A stretch of DNA of 64,000 bases, from contig JAMXFF010000014.1 in NCBI GenBank assembly GCA_025370845.1, forward strand, positions 78,082 to 142,081, in the 5' to 3' direction. Within the stretch, counting starts at the first letter, position 1; each line of letters starts with the position of its first letter. The notes below the pieces were generated by a model. The model saw only the letters and a program-made list of their open reading frames with translations. It searched no databases and was not told the DNA's origin. This DNA is from Laspinema palackyanum D2a. GTDB taxonomy: Bacteria > Cyanobacteriota > Cyanobacteriia > Cyanobacteriales > Laspinemataceae. The translations under genes and the position numbers were made by a program. Shown one piece after another: positions 43,341-53,330 of the stretch.

Positions 43341-46300
43341 TCAATCCGGGCTAGAGGAGGAACAACTGTTAGGGAACAACCGATAGAGGTTTGTTGATGT
43401 AGCGGTTAACACCAAATTGCCGCGCTCATTGATCGCCCATCCAGTTGTTTCCACCAGTGGCGGAGCCTTCATTGCCACCGGCGACTGCTGGGCGGGTTGG
43501 CGGCTGTGCGATTCTCCATCGAAGGCGATCAGACGCAAATCGGGCAAAACCGACGATGCCATCAAGGGTTGATTCGGATTTTCCGGCAAACCCCCCCGTC
43601 CCGTAATCACAAAGCGATTCCCTTCTTGTGCGCGACAGCCGCTGACGATGCGATCGCTCGGATCAATAGGATTATCTTCTAACTCTACCAATCCCGAAGC
43701 CGGATCGAGAGCCGGTTCTTGGACATTGATCGTGCCATCCAGACCAAACTCAGAACTGGCGCTAATCTGACTGTCAGGAGAGAGAAATAAACCTTGGGTG
43801 ACGATATTGATGTTCCCCCCATTGCCACTGACGGCATTGGCGCGAATTAAACTATTTTCCAGGGCTACAATTGTACTGGCCGCGATCGCCAAGTTCCCGC
43901 CATCGCCCCGATCACCCAGTGCTTCTACACTAATGCCACCGTTATTGCTTAAAATCAAACCATTCTGGACGTTCAACTCCACATTTCCCCCCCGTCCAGA
44001 CGCCGTGGTTGCCGCAATCGAACCCTGGCGATCGACAGAGATGGATGAGGCATTAATTTGTAACGTTCCGGCATTTCCCGTACCTGCATGAGTTACGGTA
44101 ATCGTGCCGCCATCGGCGATCGTGATGAGATCGGCATTGATCGTCACTGCTCCCGTATTTCCAGTAGGAACCGGCGGGCTAAAAAATGCTTGCTGCAACT
44201 CTGGCGTCGCTTGGAAAGCATTCGCCCCCAGAGTAGACAGAACAAAACCGCCTCTGGAAACCCCACCCACTTCAATATCCGAAGCATTCACCGTAATCCG
44301 ACCGGCATTTCCCGTCCCACTGGTAAATGCACCCATCGACCCCCCATCTTTGATGATAATCCGACTGCTCGTCACCTGTAGTTCTCCCACATTACCCGAT
44401 CCAAAGGTTTGCATCCCTACTAAACTCGGCGACCCTAACAATGGATGCGTCCCCACCACGTTGATTTCTTCGGTCGCCTGAATCGTCAGATTGCCCCCAT
44501 TTCCGGTTCCCGAACCGGGAATCGGTTCTCCCAACACCGAGAGGGAAGGAAGCAGCGACGACGATAGGGTCGCACCTCGTTCTAACTGCAAAATTCGCGT
44601 CGAAATCACCACATCCCCGGCATCTCCCGATCCGAATGTAATGCTTCCCATCTGGGTGAAATTTTCCGGATTTAAAGGCGTTGCGCCACTCAAAAGAATC
44701 CTATCGGCATTCACCCTCACATCTCCTCCATTTCCTTGTCCCGCATTAGGAAAAGGCTGTCCCAGAAGCTTTGTCAATACCACAGAACTCAACCCCGCTC
44801 CTTCTGTGAGAGTTAAACGTGGGGTGGAAATATTGATGTTGCCTGAGGCTCCAGTGGCGAGTGTCGAAACAAATATCCCACTGTTAATGAGTAGGCTAGG
44901 AGGATTCACACTTTCCGCGAAAATTGACTCGGAGGCAGTGATGCTGAGATCTCCCCCGCGTCCGGAGCCTTGATTTCCGCTGGCCACCTGTGCGCCGTTG
45001 CTTAAGGTTAATGTTTCGGTAAAAATATTCAGATTCCCTCCCTTTCCCGTGCCGAGTAAGACACTCCTCACCCCACTCATCAACAAGGGATTATAGGCAA
45101 CGGCTTCTTGTGCATTCATGGAATTGGCAGTCACGGTCACATTTGCGCCATTTCCCGTAGAAGTAGAACCGGCAAGGGTGGCAATTTGTCCGCCATTGGT
45201 AAAGTTTACTTCGGTGGCGTTGACGGTAATTTCTCCCCCTGAACCCCGCCCAAAAATTTCGCTCCCGATGCGACTGTTAAGATTGCGGTCTAGTAGCGTC
45301 CTGAGATCGATTTCACTCACCGATGGAATGCCAGTGGGAGGAAAGGCAAACCCATCTATTGAAATTCTGTTAGCATTGACGGTGACGTTTCCAGCGTTCC
45401 CCGCCCCTAAACTTAAGGTTTGAATCCGAGAACCGTCGCTGAGGGTCGTTACTGGGGCATTCACAATCACTTCGCCGCTATTTCCGGTAGCGGTTTGCAG
45501 CACTTGGTTGACAATCCAGGAACTAAAAGGAAAAATTAAATCAACGCCGGATAAGCTGAGAGATTCGCTGGCGGAAATTGCAATATTTCCGCTGTTAAAA
45601 GTTCCGGGAGTTACCGCCACAATTTGCGATCGCTCTAAACCGATATTTTTTCCGACCACTTGAATCCCGGCAATCGGATTGTCTGCTACGGCTGGATTGA
45701 ATAAGGAACTGCGATCGCTCAGTTGAATATTGCCAAATTCGGCCACGCGATCGTATCCCAACACCATCCCTCCGGGAGTGGGTACAACATCGACTCCCCC
45801 ATCGGTCACGCTACCGATTTCAATCCGTCCCGACGGAACCGTTACCACTGCGCCATTCAAGGAAACATTTCCTCCAACCAGGGCAAATGTCTGTCCGGGG
45901 GCTACCCCTATTCCTTGAGGATTACTCGGAACAATATCGGGATTTCCTGTGCCTTGAAATTGGATATTACCGGCATTAGAATTAAATTGTAAGCCCACGG
46001 GAACGCTGAGGGTTAATAAAGGCGGGGCGTTGGGTTCACTGGCACTAAACGTGCTGCCATCGGGAAATTGCAAGCTGTTGGCGGTACTGCCAATAAATGA
46101 ACCCCCAATATTTAACCTCGCATTGGGACCGAAGGCAATGCCATTAGGATTGAGTACAAATAAATTTGCCAACCCATTGGCGCGAATTAATCCATCGATT
46201 TCGGAAAGATTGCTGCCGGTAATCCGAGTAAAAATATTTTGAATGGTGGAGGAATTGTTAAAAAAGGCTTCGGTGTTGGTGGGGACTGAAAATTCTGAAA

Positions 46301-46520
46301 AACTGTGAAATAAATTGACGCCGCTTTCCGTACCGCCTTCAATGGTGATGCTGTTGCCATCAGGAACCACCACAGAATTGTTCGGTAAGGTGCTGTCGGG
46401 GATAATTTGGGCAGTGGCAGGCAATAAGGCAAAACTCCCCATTGACAGTGCTGTAAAATAGAGTGCGATCGCTTTAACAGAATGCTGCGATCGCGATCGG
46501 GATTGAAGTCGCCCCGGCAT
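43341..46520 (-). CDS. two-partner secretion exoprotein (TpsA, filamentous haemagglutinin N-terminal domain)
   Basis: 1059 residues from the ATG at 46520; a preceding ATG five codons upstream is possible. A Sec signal peptide (VKAIALYFTALSMGSFALLP, cleaved near ATAQ) precedes the TPS secretion domain: GGTESGVNLFHSFSEFSVPT, NIFTRITGSNLSEIDGLIRA, LFVLNPNGIAFGPNARL, GGSFIGSTA. The remainder is a repetitive beta-helix of ~25-residue Gly/Asn-rich coils (GSGDAGDVVISTRILQLERG and similar) ending in a conserved C-terminal cap with a Cys pair (VSGCRAQEG; NSCSSSSPD). Exported by the TpsB protein encoded upstream. Likely surface adhesin or structural exoprotein. Confidence 0.93.
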   Translation of the reverse strand: MPGRLQSRSRSQHSVKAIALYFTALSMGSFALLPATAQIIPDSTLPNNSVVVPDGNSITIEGGTESGVNLFHSFSEFSVPTNTEAFFNNSSTIQNIFTRITGSNLSEIDGLIRANGLANLFVLNPNGIAFGPNARLNIGGSFIGSTANSLQFPDGSTFSASEPNAPPLLTLSVPVGLQFNSNAGNIQFQGTGNPDIVPSNPQGIGVAPGQTFALVGGNVSLNGAVVTVPSGRIEIGSVTDGGVDVVPTPGGMVLGYDRVAEFGNIQLSDRSSLFNPAVADNPIAGIQVVGKNIGLERSQIVAVTPGTFNSGNIAISASESLSLSGVDLIFPFSSWIVNQVLQTATGNSGEVIVNAPVTTLSDGSRIQTLSLGAGNAGNVTVNANRISIDGFAFPPTGIPSVSEIDLRTLLDRNLNSRIGSEIFGRGSGGEITVNATEVNFTNGGQIATLAGSTSTGNGANVTVTANSMNAQEAVAYNPLLMSGVRSVLLGTGKGGNLNIFTETLTLSNGAQVASGNQGSGRGGDLSITASESIFAESVNPPSLLINSGIFVSTLATGASGNINISTPRLTLTEGAGLSSVVLTKLLGQPFPNAGQGNGGDVRVNADRILLSGATPLNPENFTQMGSITFGSGDAGDVVISTRILQLERGATLSSSLLPSLSVLGEPIPGSGTGNGGNLTIQATEEINVVGTHPLLGSPSLVGMQTFGSGNVGELQVTSSRIIIKDGGSMGAFTSGTGNAGRITVNASDIEVGGVSRGGFVLSTLGANAFQATPELQQAFFSPPVPTGNTGAVTINADLITIADGGTITVTHAGTGNAGTLQINASSISVDRQGSIAATTASGRGGNVELNVQNGLILSNNGGISVEALGDRGDGGNLAIAASTIVALENSLIRANAVSGNGGNINIVTQGLFLSPDSQISASSEFGLDGTINVQEPALDPASGLVELEDNPIDPSDRIVSGCRAQEGNRFVITGRGGLPENPNQPLMASSVLPDLRLIAFDGESHSRQPAQQSPVAMKAPPLVETTGWAINERGNLVLTATSTNLYRLFPNSCSSSSPD

Positions 46521-46615
46521 AGTTTTTTCCTTCAACGCAAGATAAATTAATCTGCTTATAACCTTGTCCCTGGTTCTTCACTGAGTCTGACTGCATTCAA
46601 ATAACGGGTGATGGC

Positions 46616-46665
46616 GGGGGCCCGGTTGCATAACAGGATGCCCTAGACCTTTTTTTGAGGCCCCC
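46616..46665 (-). promoter_or_regulatory. hairpin between tpsB and tpsA
   Basis: GGGGGCC and GGCCCCC (46616-46622 and 46659-46665) pair around a 36-base loop in the ~250-base spacer between the two secretion genes. It may attenuate read-through or set the ratio of transporter to exoprotein; this is inference. No other gene is visible in the spacer. Confidence 0.4.
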
Positions 46666-46788
46666 ATAAGTGACACAGGAGGGGTTATACAGAACTTTTC
46701 ACTGTCCCGTTTGGAGAAGTAAAACAAGGGAAACCCCTTCATCCTGTTTCCGGCCAGCCATCCCCTCCTCGGCTGTGAGTTTTTTGGA

Positions 46789-48654
46789 TTAAAACGGGGT
46801 AGACACAATGGAAAAATAAAAGCCATTTTCTTGCCAGGTGCGATCGCCAGAGGGACTATCTATCAAAGGATACCCCCAATCTAAGCGGGCGCGTAAGCGA
46901 TCGCCGAAATCAATCTGTAAACCCAGTCCTGCCGAAGCTAGGGTATTGGGGTCTGGATTGTCTGAATCTCCACTATTCCAAGCGGTGCCCACATCCACAA
47001 AAGGCACGACTTGTACCCCAAACCAATTTTGGCGATACACCGGGATGCGAAGTTCGGCAGAAGCGATCGCCCCATTATCGGTTAAAAGCGCATCTTGGCG
47101 ATACCCCCGCACACTTTCTAATCCCCCTAACCCGAATTGTTCCAGGGGTAGCAACGACCCTGATGACAATTGGACATCCCCTCGGACTAACAGGGTTGGG
47201 GACCGTTGGGGGTCGCTGGTTTCTGAACCCAGAACCCGTAACCACTGTCCCTGTCCCCGCCAACTCAAAAAGCGACTATCTGGGGCGGAAGAATTTACCG
47301 TAGCATCAAACCAACCCACCCCGACATTAAACTGCGATCGCGCCGCTAACACTTCCCGAGAACTGCGCGCCGTCCATTCTTGAAAGAACCGGAAGGCAGA
47401 AATCCGCGTTTCCCCATCATCATTCGCCCCCGGAGAGAGGGGAAAATTTACCCCTAAAATGGAGGTTTCGCTGGAACGACGGGCGAAAGTCAATCCCATC
47501 GCAAATTCCCGGGTGGGACTTTGGATTAAGGGTTGCCGTAAGGTAAATTCAGTATTGCGCGATTTCGCTTCAATATCTACCCGGTCAAAGGGCGGTTCGA
47601 TAATTTCGCTTTGAGTGCGACCGTGAGACACACTAAAGGTACCATTGCGGGCATTAATCGGGAGGGTGTAGCCTACATCCCACTGATTACTCCCTTCGGT
47701 GTTGGTGTAGGAGAAATTAAGGGTATCCCCGAACCCGAATAAGTTGCGATGGTAAAGACTCGCTTTCTGGCGGAAACTGCCCACACTGGGCGATCGCCCA
47801 TTATCTAAAACGAACTCGCTGCCAAATGCCGATGCTTCCGTAATCCGCACATCCAGGACATTTTGACCCGGACGAGACCCTGCCGCGAGTTCTGCCGAGA
47901 TATTTTCAATCCGGGGGTCCAATTGTAACAGGCGCAAGGCATCCAGGAGTTTATCAATATTGACGGGTTTTTCCGTGGCGATCGCCAATCGAGAACTAAC
48001 ATAATTGGGACTCAACCGCTGATTCCCCGTCACATTAATTTCTTCTAATCCCCCTTCCACCACCTGAATCCTCACCACCCCATCTTCTAAGGTTTGGGGG
48101 GGAATCAACGCCCCGGACGTAATATATCCCTCCTCGGTGTACCGTTGAGTCACCGCCGTTCTCGCTTGCAACAGTTCCGCAAAGGACAGGGGGCGGTCCG
48201 TAAATGGGGCTAAAATCTCCGCCCAGGTTTCGTTGCTGAAAACCGTACTATCAAACACCTCAAACCGTTGTACCTCAATTGCCCCAGGAATTTCTCCCGT
48301 GGGGTCTACTTGCAATGGCGCAGCGGGATCCGTAGTCGGAGGTTGCAGGAGTTCTTCCGGTGGGGGTAGCAACGGAGGGCGTTCCGGTAATTGGGGGCTA
48401 CTCGGTGGCAGGGGATTGGGAATGCGCGAGGGGTCCGTGAGCGTTCCCGGATTGGTTGTCTGTGCCAAAACTGCGCCCCCATTCCCACTGAGGAGTAATA
48501 ACAAGGTTAGAGTTAACCCAATTAAGCGCGTGGTTTTGCCGGACTTATAGGGGTTCTCACCGGGTTGTAGGGCCAACCCAGATCCGGTGAAAGACGAGGA
48601 ACTGTTCTGACTTCGGTCGGATCTCGGATGTTGAGGCAGGTTAATGGTTGGCAT
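46789..48654 (-). CDS. TpsB/ShlB-type outer-membrane transporter
   Basis: 621 residues from the Met at 48654; an open frame runs to 49149, but that N-terminal 165 residues is not protein-like. After an N-terminal hydrophobic signal (LIGLTLTLLLLLSGNGGAVL) and a Pro-rich linker comes the POTRA pair (FEVFDSTVFSNETWAEILAP; VTGNQRLSPNYVSSRL). The ShlB barrel follows, with its VRGYRQDALL motif and last beta strand NGFYFSIVSTPF. It forms the pore that exports the adjacent TpsA protein across the outer membrane. The gene order tpsB-tpsA with a CHAT-TPR gene behind is on one strand. Confidence 0.9.
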   Translation of the reverse strand: MPTINLPQHPRSDRSQNSSSSFTGSGLALQPGENPYKSGKTTRLIGLTLTLLLLLSGNGGAVLAQTTNPGTLTDPSRIPNPLPPSSPQLPERPPLLPPPEELLQPPTTDPAAPLQVDPTGEIPGAIEVQRFEVFDSTVFSNETWAEILAPFTDRPLSFAELLQARTAVTQRYTEEGYITSGALIPPQTLEDGVVRIQVVEGGLEEINVTGNQRLSPNYVSSRLAIATEKPVNIDKLLDALRLLQLDPRIENISAELAAGSRPGQNVLDVRITEASAFGSEFVLDNGRSPSVGSFRQKASLYHRNLFGFGDTLNFSYTNTEGSNQWDVGYTLPINARNGTFSVSHGRTQSEIIEPPFDRVDIEAKSRNTEFTLRQPLIQSPTREFAMGLTFARRSSETSILGVNFPLSPGANDDGETRISAFRFFQEWTARSSREVLAARSQFNVGVGWFDATVNSSAPDSRFLSWRGQGQWLRVLGSETSDPQRSPTLLVRGDVQLSSGSLLPLEQFGLGGLESVRGYRQDALLTDNGAIASAELRIPVYRQNWFGVQVVPFVDVGTAWNSGDSDNPDPNTLASAGLGLQIDFGDRLRARLDWGYPLIDSPSGDRTWQENGFYFSIVSTPF

Positions 48655-49137
48655 CGCTAATGAGCTGATGAAATCCAGGTGGATCGAGTTGAGCTTAATG
48701 TATCGCAAGATCCGCATTTGTACCTGATGACCTAAGCAGGCGGATCCAAAATTGGGGTTTTCAGTCATGACCATTCCGACAAATTCCCTCTCCGTTTCAA
48801 GAAAAGGGTGACATCCCGGGTCATGGCAAATCAGGAGAACCGGCAAAGCTATGATGGACATTTTTCCGGTTCCAGTATCGCCTCGCTGATGAGGAGATTC
48901 TCTACTTTCAGATACACCCGCACTCAGATGTACCTGCATTCTACTTGCTCTACGGTCTTCTGCCAAGGGATTGACGGTTTGATGCAGGCCAATTATTTTG
49001 GAATTTATTCTTATTTCTGATATTTCTAGGTAATTTAAGCCGAGTTGCTGCTTGCTACTTGCGCCCTTGACTCGGATGACTTTCTGAATGCCCCTGGTTC
49101 TCAATTTTTGGTAACAAATCACCCCTAAAAACAGTAA

Positions 49138-49161
49138 GGGCCTAGTCACAAGACTAAGCCC
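49138..49161 (-). terminator. hairpin terminator downstream of cobB
   Basis: GGGCCTAGTC-ACAA-GACTAAGCCC is a 10-bp stem with one mismatch, T-rich on the minus-strand downstream side (TTACTGTTTTTAG). It lies ~265 bases after cobB. The stretch 49162-49425 contains no clear gene. Confidence 0.55.
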
Positions 49162-49425
49162 TATTTACGGAATGACTGATTCTTCAAAATATATAGCAAA
49201 AAAGACGAAAGGTTTTAGACGATTGACAATTGCTTACTAGGGTTTACAATTTCCGCAGCTTCACCCTTGTGGGCCTCGCCGCACATCGGTTCTCAAGACA
49301 GGAGACACGCGGTCATTGGAACCAAGGAATCTTTAAATCTTTCTTCTCCTTAACTTCTTTCTTTTCCGTGTCTAGTATTAAAGTAACATATCCTTTTTGA
49401 ACTTACAACTAGATTTTACAAAAGT

Positions 49426-50862
49426 TTACAAACAAGTCTGGAATCGCGGGTCAAAATCCTGACAACTGAGTAAAAATCGCTGAGGAATCTGCCACTGTCC
49501 TCCCCAATGAAGATGAAGGTAAGAGGCATGAATCGCAGGAGTTGCAGTTAGAGGAGAAGATCCCCATCCTTCGGGAGTCATTGCCGAGTTCCGCTGGAAT
49601 CCCCGCAGTTGAAACAGGGGAGAAGCGGGTTCTGCGGTGAGGTGCGATCGGTGGAACTCATGACCCCAGACTGTTTCCCCAGTCCGGAATAAGGGGGTGT
49701 CTTGGAGAGTGGTGGCAAGGCGATATCCCAAACTGAGGCGGGAACCCATAACGGCATGGGTGGGAAAAATACCGACCATTGGCCAGGATTGGTGGTTAAA
49801 ATCGACTACATTCTGACATAAATACATCAACCCGCCACATTCAGCATAGGTTGGCATTCCCGAGGCGATCGCCTGATAAACCGATCGCAATGCGGAGGTA
49901 TTCGCTGCCAGGGTTTCGGCGAAGATTTCTGGGAATCCCCCCCCGAGATATAACCCCTGGACTCCCTCCGGCAAGACGGCATCCTTCAGAGGACTCCAGG
50001 GGACTAATTCGGCACCGAGGGATTCGAGACTGTCGAGATTATCTGGATAATAGAAATTAAAGGCGGCATCTTGGGCGATCGCCACGGGGATTTTTGATTT
50101 AACCCCTTGCCAATTGGGGATGTCCAGGGATTTGACAGCAGTTGCCGGAGTGGATTTCAGCAGGGGGAATAGCTGTTCCCAATCAAAGCAAGTTTCAGCT
50201 AGATGTGCAAGGCGATCGATTACAGCATCCAGTTGGGGGAGTTCGGCAGTGGGAATCAGTCCGAGATGGCGATCGGGAATGGTAATGTTATCCTGTCGCC
50301 TCCATACCCCTAAAACCGGCATTTGAATCGTTGCTAAGGCATCTTGCAGCAGTTCTAAATGGCGATCGCTACCCACGCGATTGAGGATGACCCCGGCAAT
50401 GTTTACCCGAGGATCTAGGGTGCGATATCCTTGGGCGATCGCGGCGATCGAACTGGATAACCGACTGCAATCCAAAACTAATATAACCGGCAATTGTAAC
50501 AATCGGGCAATATGGGCGGTACTGCCAAAATCCCCCAAAGAAAATACCGGAGATGAATCCATCAATAAAGGGGCCGGTTGCACCCCATCAAACAGTCCCA
50601 TCACCCCTTCAATTAGAGCAAACTCCACCGATTGAGAGTGGCGATTAAAACAGTCTTGAACATAGTCCGGGGAAGTTAAAACTGGATCTAAATTGCGACA
50701 AGGGCGACCTGTGACATAGTGATGAAACATCGGGTCAATATAATCCGGTCCAACCTTAAAAGATTGTACATTCAACCCTTGGTGTTGCAGATAGGCTAAG
50801 ATGGCTAAAGTTATGGTAGTTTTACCAACTCCGCTTCTTTCACCGGCAATTATTGTAGTCAT
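49426..50862 (-). CDS. cobB: cobyrinic acid a,c-diamide synthase
   Basis: 478 residues. The N-terminal P-loop ATPase domain starts MTTIIAGERSGVGKTT and has FKVGPDYIDPMFH and LIEGVMGLFDGV. The C-terminal class I glutamine amidotransferase-like domain carries the nucleophile Cys in TYAECGGLMYL and conserved His residues later in the domain. It amidates cobyrinic acid or hydrogenobyrinic acid side chains in cobalamin synthesis, using glutamine and ATP; anaerobic-pathway literature calls it CbiA. Cobalamin made here would serve the B12-dependent NrdJ at 58-62 kb. Short repeats sit just upstream of its start codon. Confidence 0.94.
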   Translation of the reverse strand: MTTIIAGERSGVGKTTITLAILAYLQHQGLNVQSFKVGPDYIDPMFHHYVTGRPCRNLDPVLTSPDYVQDCFNRHSQSVEFALIEGVMGLFDGVQPAPLLMDSSPVFSLGDFGSTAHIARLLQLPVILVLDCSRLSSSIAAIAQGYRTLDPRVNIAGVILNRVGSDRHLELLQDALATIQMPVLGVWRRQDNITIPDRHLGLIPTAELPQLDAVIDRLAHLAETCFDWEQLFPLLKSTPATAVKSLDIPNWQGVKSKIPVAIAQDAAFNFYYPDNLDSLESLGAELVPWSPLKDAVLPEGVQGLYLGGGFPEIFAETLAANTSALRSVYQAIASGMPTYAECGGLMYLCQNVVDFNHQSWPMVGIFPTHAVMGSRLSLGYRLATTLQDTPLFRTGETVWGHEFHRSHLTAEPASPLFQLRGFQRNSAMTPEGWGSSPLTATPAIHASYLHLHWGGQWQIPQRFLLSCQDFDPRFQTCL

Positions 50863-50905
50863 GGGTCATTTGTCCTGGGTCATGGGTCATTTGTCCTTGG
50901 ATAAA
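50863..50905. repeat. short tandem repeat GGGTCATTTGTCCT/GGGTCATG
   Basis: GGGTCATTTGTCCT is doubled with GGGTCATG between, directly upstream of the cobB start. It shares the TCATTTGTCC/GTCATT heptads of the repeats at 1.9 and 12.1 kb. Confidence 0.7.
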
Positions 50906-51045
50906 ATTTACTTTACCCTAATTTTCGCTTAAACCTGATCTGATTTATCTCCCCCAAGCGGATAACTTTATCCGGGTAAGGGACTGGGTGAATTTTCTGG
51001 GGGTTAAGTTAAACTAAACTTAGCAATTCAATGGAGTAAAGTGCT

Positions 51046-51804
51046 ATGTCTGCCGAGGCGATCGCAGAAACCATGAATCCCGCCCCAGAGGCAGTCGAGT
51101 GGGAACCTCCCATGCCTCCTACGGACCTAATTTTTGATGACGGAGAACCCTTGGAAAGTAATCGACACCGCATTGCAATGAATGCCCTGATTGACTCAGT
51201 GCCTGCCCTATTGCCGGACCGCCATGATTATTTTATGGGCGGGAATATGTTTATCTATTACAGCAGTAAACAAGCCAAAAATCGAGATTTTAGAGGGCCA
51301 GATTTCTTTGCGGTTTTGGATGTAGAACCGGGCGATCGCCTGGGATGGGTCGTTTGGGAGGAAGAGGGACGTTACCCGGATGTGATTGTAGAACTAACCT
51401 CCCCCAGTACCCGAAAAATTGACCTGGGACCGAAAAAAGACCTCTATGAACGGGTATTCCGAACTCGGGATTATTTCGTTTATGACCCCTATAATCCCAA
51501 TTCTTTGCAAGGTTGGCACTTGGACGCCAATCACAAGTATCAACCCCTTGAACCCGATGAACGGGGATGGTTGTGGTGCGAAACTCTAGGGGCATGGCTG
51601 GGAAATTGGGAGGGAACGCTAACGCAAGTTTCTATCACTTGGTTACGCTTTTATCATCCCGATGGAACTCTAGCTTTGTTACCCCACGAAGCAGCACAAC
51701 AGCAAGCTGAATCGGCACAACAGCAATCTGAATTGGCTCAATCCAAGGCCGATCGCCTTGCTGCAAAATTACGAGAAATGGGAGTTGACCCCGATCAGTT
51801 GTAG
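51046..51804 (+). CDS. Uma2 family (DUF820) putative restriction endonuclease
   Basis: 252 residues. The PD-(D/E)xK-type core is visible: GPDFFAVLDVEPGDR, GRYPDVIVELTSPST, RKIDLGPKKDLYE, and YFVYDPY. The C-terminal ~45 residues are a Gln/Ala-rich coiled coil (EAAQQQAESAQQQSELAQ). Such proteins are abundant and highly multiplied in cyanobacteria, with no established biological role; no methylase is adjacent. The start ATG follows GGAG at about 13 bases. Confidence 0.88.
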   Translation: MSAEAIAETMNPAPEAVEWEPPMPPTDLIFDDGEPLESNRHRIAMNALIDSVPALLPDRHDYFMGGNMFIYYSSKQAKNRDFRGPDFFAVLDVEPGDRLGWVVWEEEGRYPDVIVELTSPSTRKIDLGPKKDLYERVFRTRDYFVYDPYNPNSLQGWHLDANHKYQPLEPDERGWLWCETLGAWLGNWEGTLTQVSITWLRFYHPDGTLALLPHEAAQQQAESAQQQSELAQSKADRLAAKLREMGVDPDQL

Positions 51805-51863
51805 GGGAAAAATAGAGGGGCGATCGCCTCTTTACAAACTGGCGATCGCCCTACAAAATGAGA

Positions 51864-53192
51864 TTACTGACGTAACTTGAGAATCTCAGTGGTCACCGAC
51901 AGACTTTCTTCATAGAGCATATCGCGACCCCAGCGCTGTAACTGTTGACCCAGCAAGTATTCCGCCTTTTGGTCCGTTAACGGTGTTACCTGTTCTGTGC
52001 GGCAGTTTTGAGCGCTACCACCGGACTCCATCCGCATACAGCCGGTGGTTTCAGAACAGAGAATCGTGCAGCAATTCGCCTCACTATTCGTAGAAGTGAG
52101 ACGCAATCCGACCATATCCCCGTTAATTTCACCCCAATCTGCTGTAGGAATGGCGGCTAACTCCGCTTCTACAATGCGATCGCCCGGACCTTTGAAGGAG
52201 ATCCTGCGAATCTCGTAATCGCCCCCTTCATCCTGGTAAGATAACGGTTGCCAATTGAGGCGAGACGCGAGCCAACCCAGGAACATCAGCGCTTGAGAAG
52301 CATTTCCCTTTTCATAGTCAATCGTGACGCGATCGAGTTCTACCAGGGAAGCGCGACGTTCCGGGGGGTCAAAAGCAGCAGCAGCCAACTCTTGCCAAGA
52401 AGTGAGGCGGTGCCAGTTCAAGTCCGCCATATAGGTTTCTTCATCGATCAGCTTTTGCATCTTCAGAAACTCGGACTCGGGGTCACTAAAGTAAGACGAG
52501 TCCATAATCATGCAATTGCAGGATTGGGAGAGTTTTTGGAACAACTCCTGTTCCGGATTAGGGGTTGCCTTCCACCAGACAAATTTTGGCAGGGACGGAA
52601 TCATCAGAGACACCACTAAATCCCCGACTCGTTGCAGCGCTTGCTTGGTGCCGCGTAGGGTGATGTACTCACAGCAAATTAATCGGCTGGAGTTGCCTTT
52701 TTGGATAGGACAATAGGCGGAAACTTGAGCCGTGACCCCCTCATCTTCACCCAGGACGGGACAGAGGGTGATAATGCGGCAGGGATTTTGGGCGGCGATC
52801 GCCTCGCTGATGCTGAACCCTCGGGCATTAGGGTTGGTGACTTTCTTGTGCTCAGGGGGCATTTTATCATACTCTTCCCGCAGCCGGATCAGGGTTTCGG
52901 GGTCAATGCGCCCGGTTGCTCTGATTCCATAAGTGGTTTGAGCTTCCTGAACTGCTTCCTTGGTCAGTGTTCCGTAAATCCCATCAATGGGCCCTTCGTA
53001 AAAGCCCAAAGCCCCCAGCAACTGCTGGAACTCTTCGGGCTCATAAACCACCATGCTAAAGGTTGCCGCACGAGTGGCAATACTAGAAGCCCTCCCGCCA
53101 TTTTCCGAGAGCCAGATTCGACCCAACTCTGACTCAATCTCATCGAGGGAAATATCTTTCGGTTGTTGGAGCGCAACAATTGGAGTAGCCAT
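51864..53192 (-). CDS. opcA: glucose-6-phosphate dehydrogenase assembly/effector protein OpcA
   Basis: 442 residues. OpcA activates cyanobacterial G6PDH and links it to redox control. The sequence has an N-terminal peptidoglycan-binding-like helical module (~55-115: FYEGPIDGIYGTLTKEAVQ) within the protein, then the OpcA core (RIITLCPVLGEDEGVTAQVS, LPKFVWWKATPN, SYFSDPESEF). The C-terminal Cys cluster ANCCTILCSETTGC and CNCM are candidate redox-sensitive residues. It is last in the fbp-tal-zwf-opcA operon. Confidence 0.95.
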   Translation of the reverse strand: MATPIVALQQPKDISLDEIESELGRIWLSENGGRASSIATRAATFSMVVYEPEEFQQLLGALGFYEGPIDGIYGTLTKEAVQEAQTTYGIRATGRIDPETLIRLREEYDKMPPEHKKVTNPNARGFSISEAIAAQNPCRIITLCPVLGEDEGVTAQVSAYCPIQKGNSSRLICCEYITLRGTKQALQRVGDLVVSLMIPSLPKFVWWKATPNPEQELFQKLSQSCNCMIMDSSYFSDPESEFLKMQKLIDEETYMADLNWHRLTSWQELAAAAFDPPERRASLVELDRVTIDYEKGNASQALMFLGWLASRLNWQPLSYQDEGGDYEIRRISFKGPGDRIVEAELAAIPTADWGEINGDMVGLRLTSTNSEANCCTILCSETTGCMRMESGGSAQNCRTEQVTPLTDQKAEYLLGQQLQRWGRDMLYEESLSVTTEILKLRQ

Positions 53193-53330
53193 ATTAATTT
53201 AATTGTTGAGTGTTGAGTAGTGATTGTAGATTCTTCAAGGATGAAGGATGAGGGTTTTGAGTCTTCTGTTTTCTAATCGGTTCCGGGTTCCCTCTTGCTG
53301 ATTCCCCGTCATCCTTACATCCTTCAAAGG

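Noticed and set aside
43798-45423. Several 90-160-residue plus-strand frames opposite TpsA
   Set aside because: They are antisense shadows of the repetitive TpsA coding sequence, Pro/Ser-rich with no start sites.
48655-49149. N-terminal extension of the TpsB protein by 165 residues
   Set aside because: The extra sequence is not protein-like and precedes the signal peptide region; the Met at 48654 is the sensible start.
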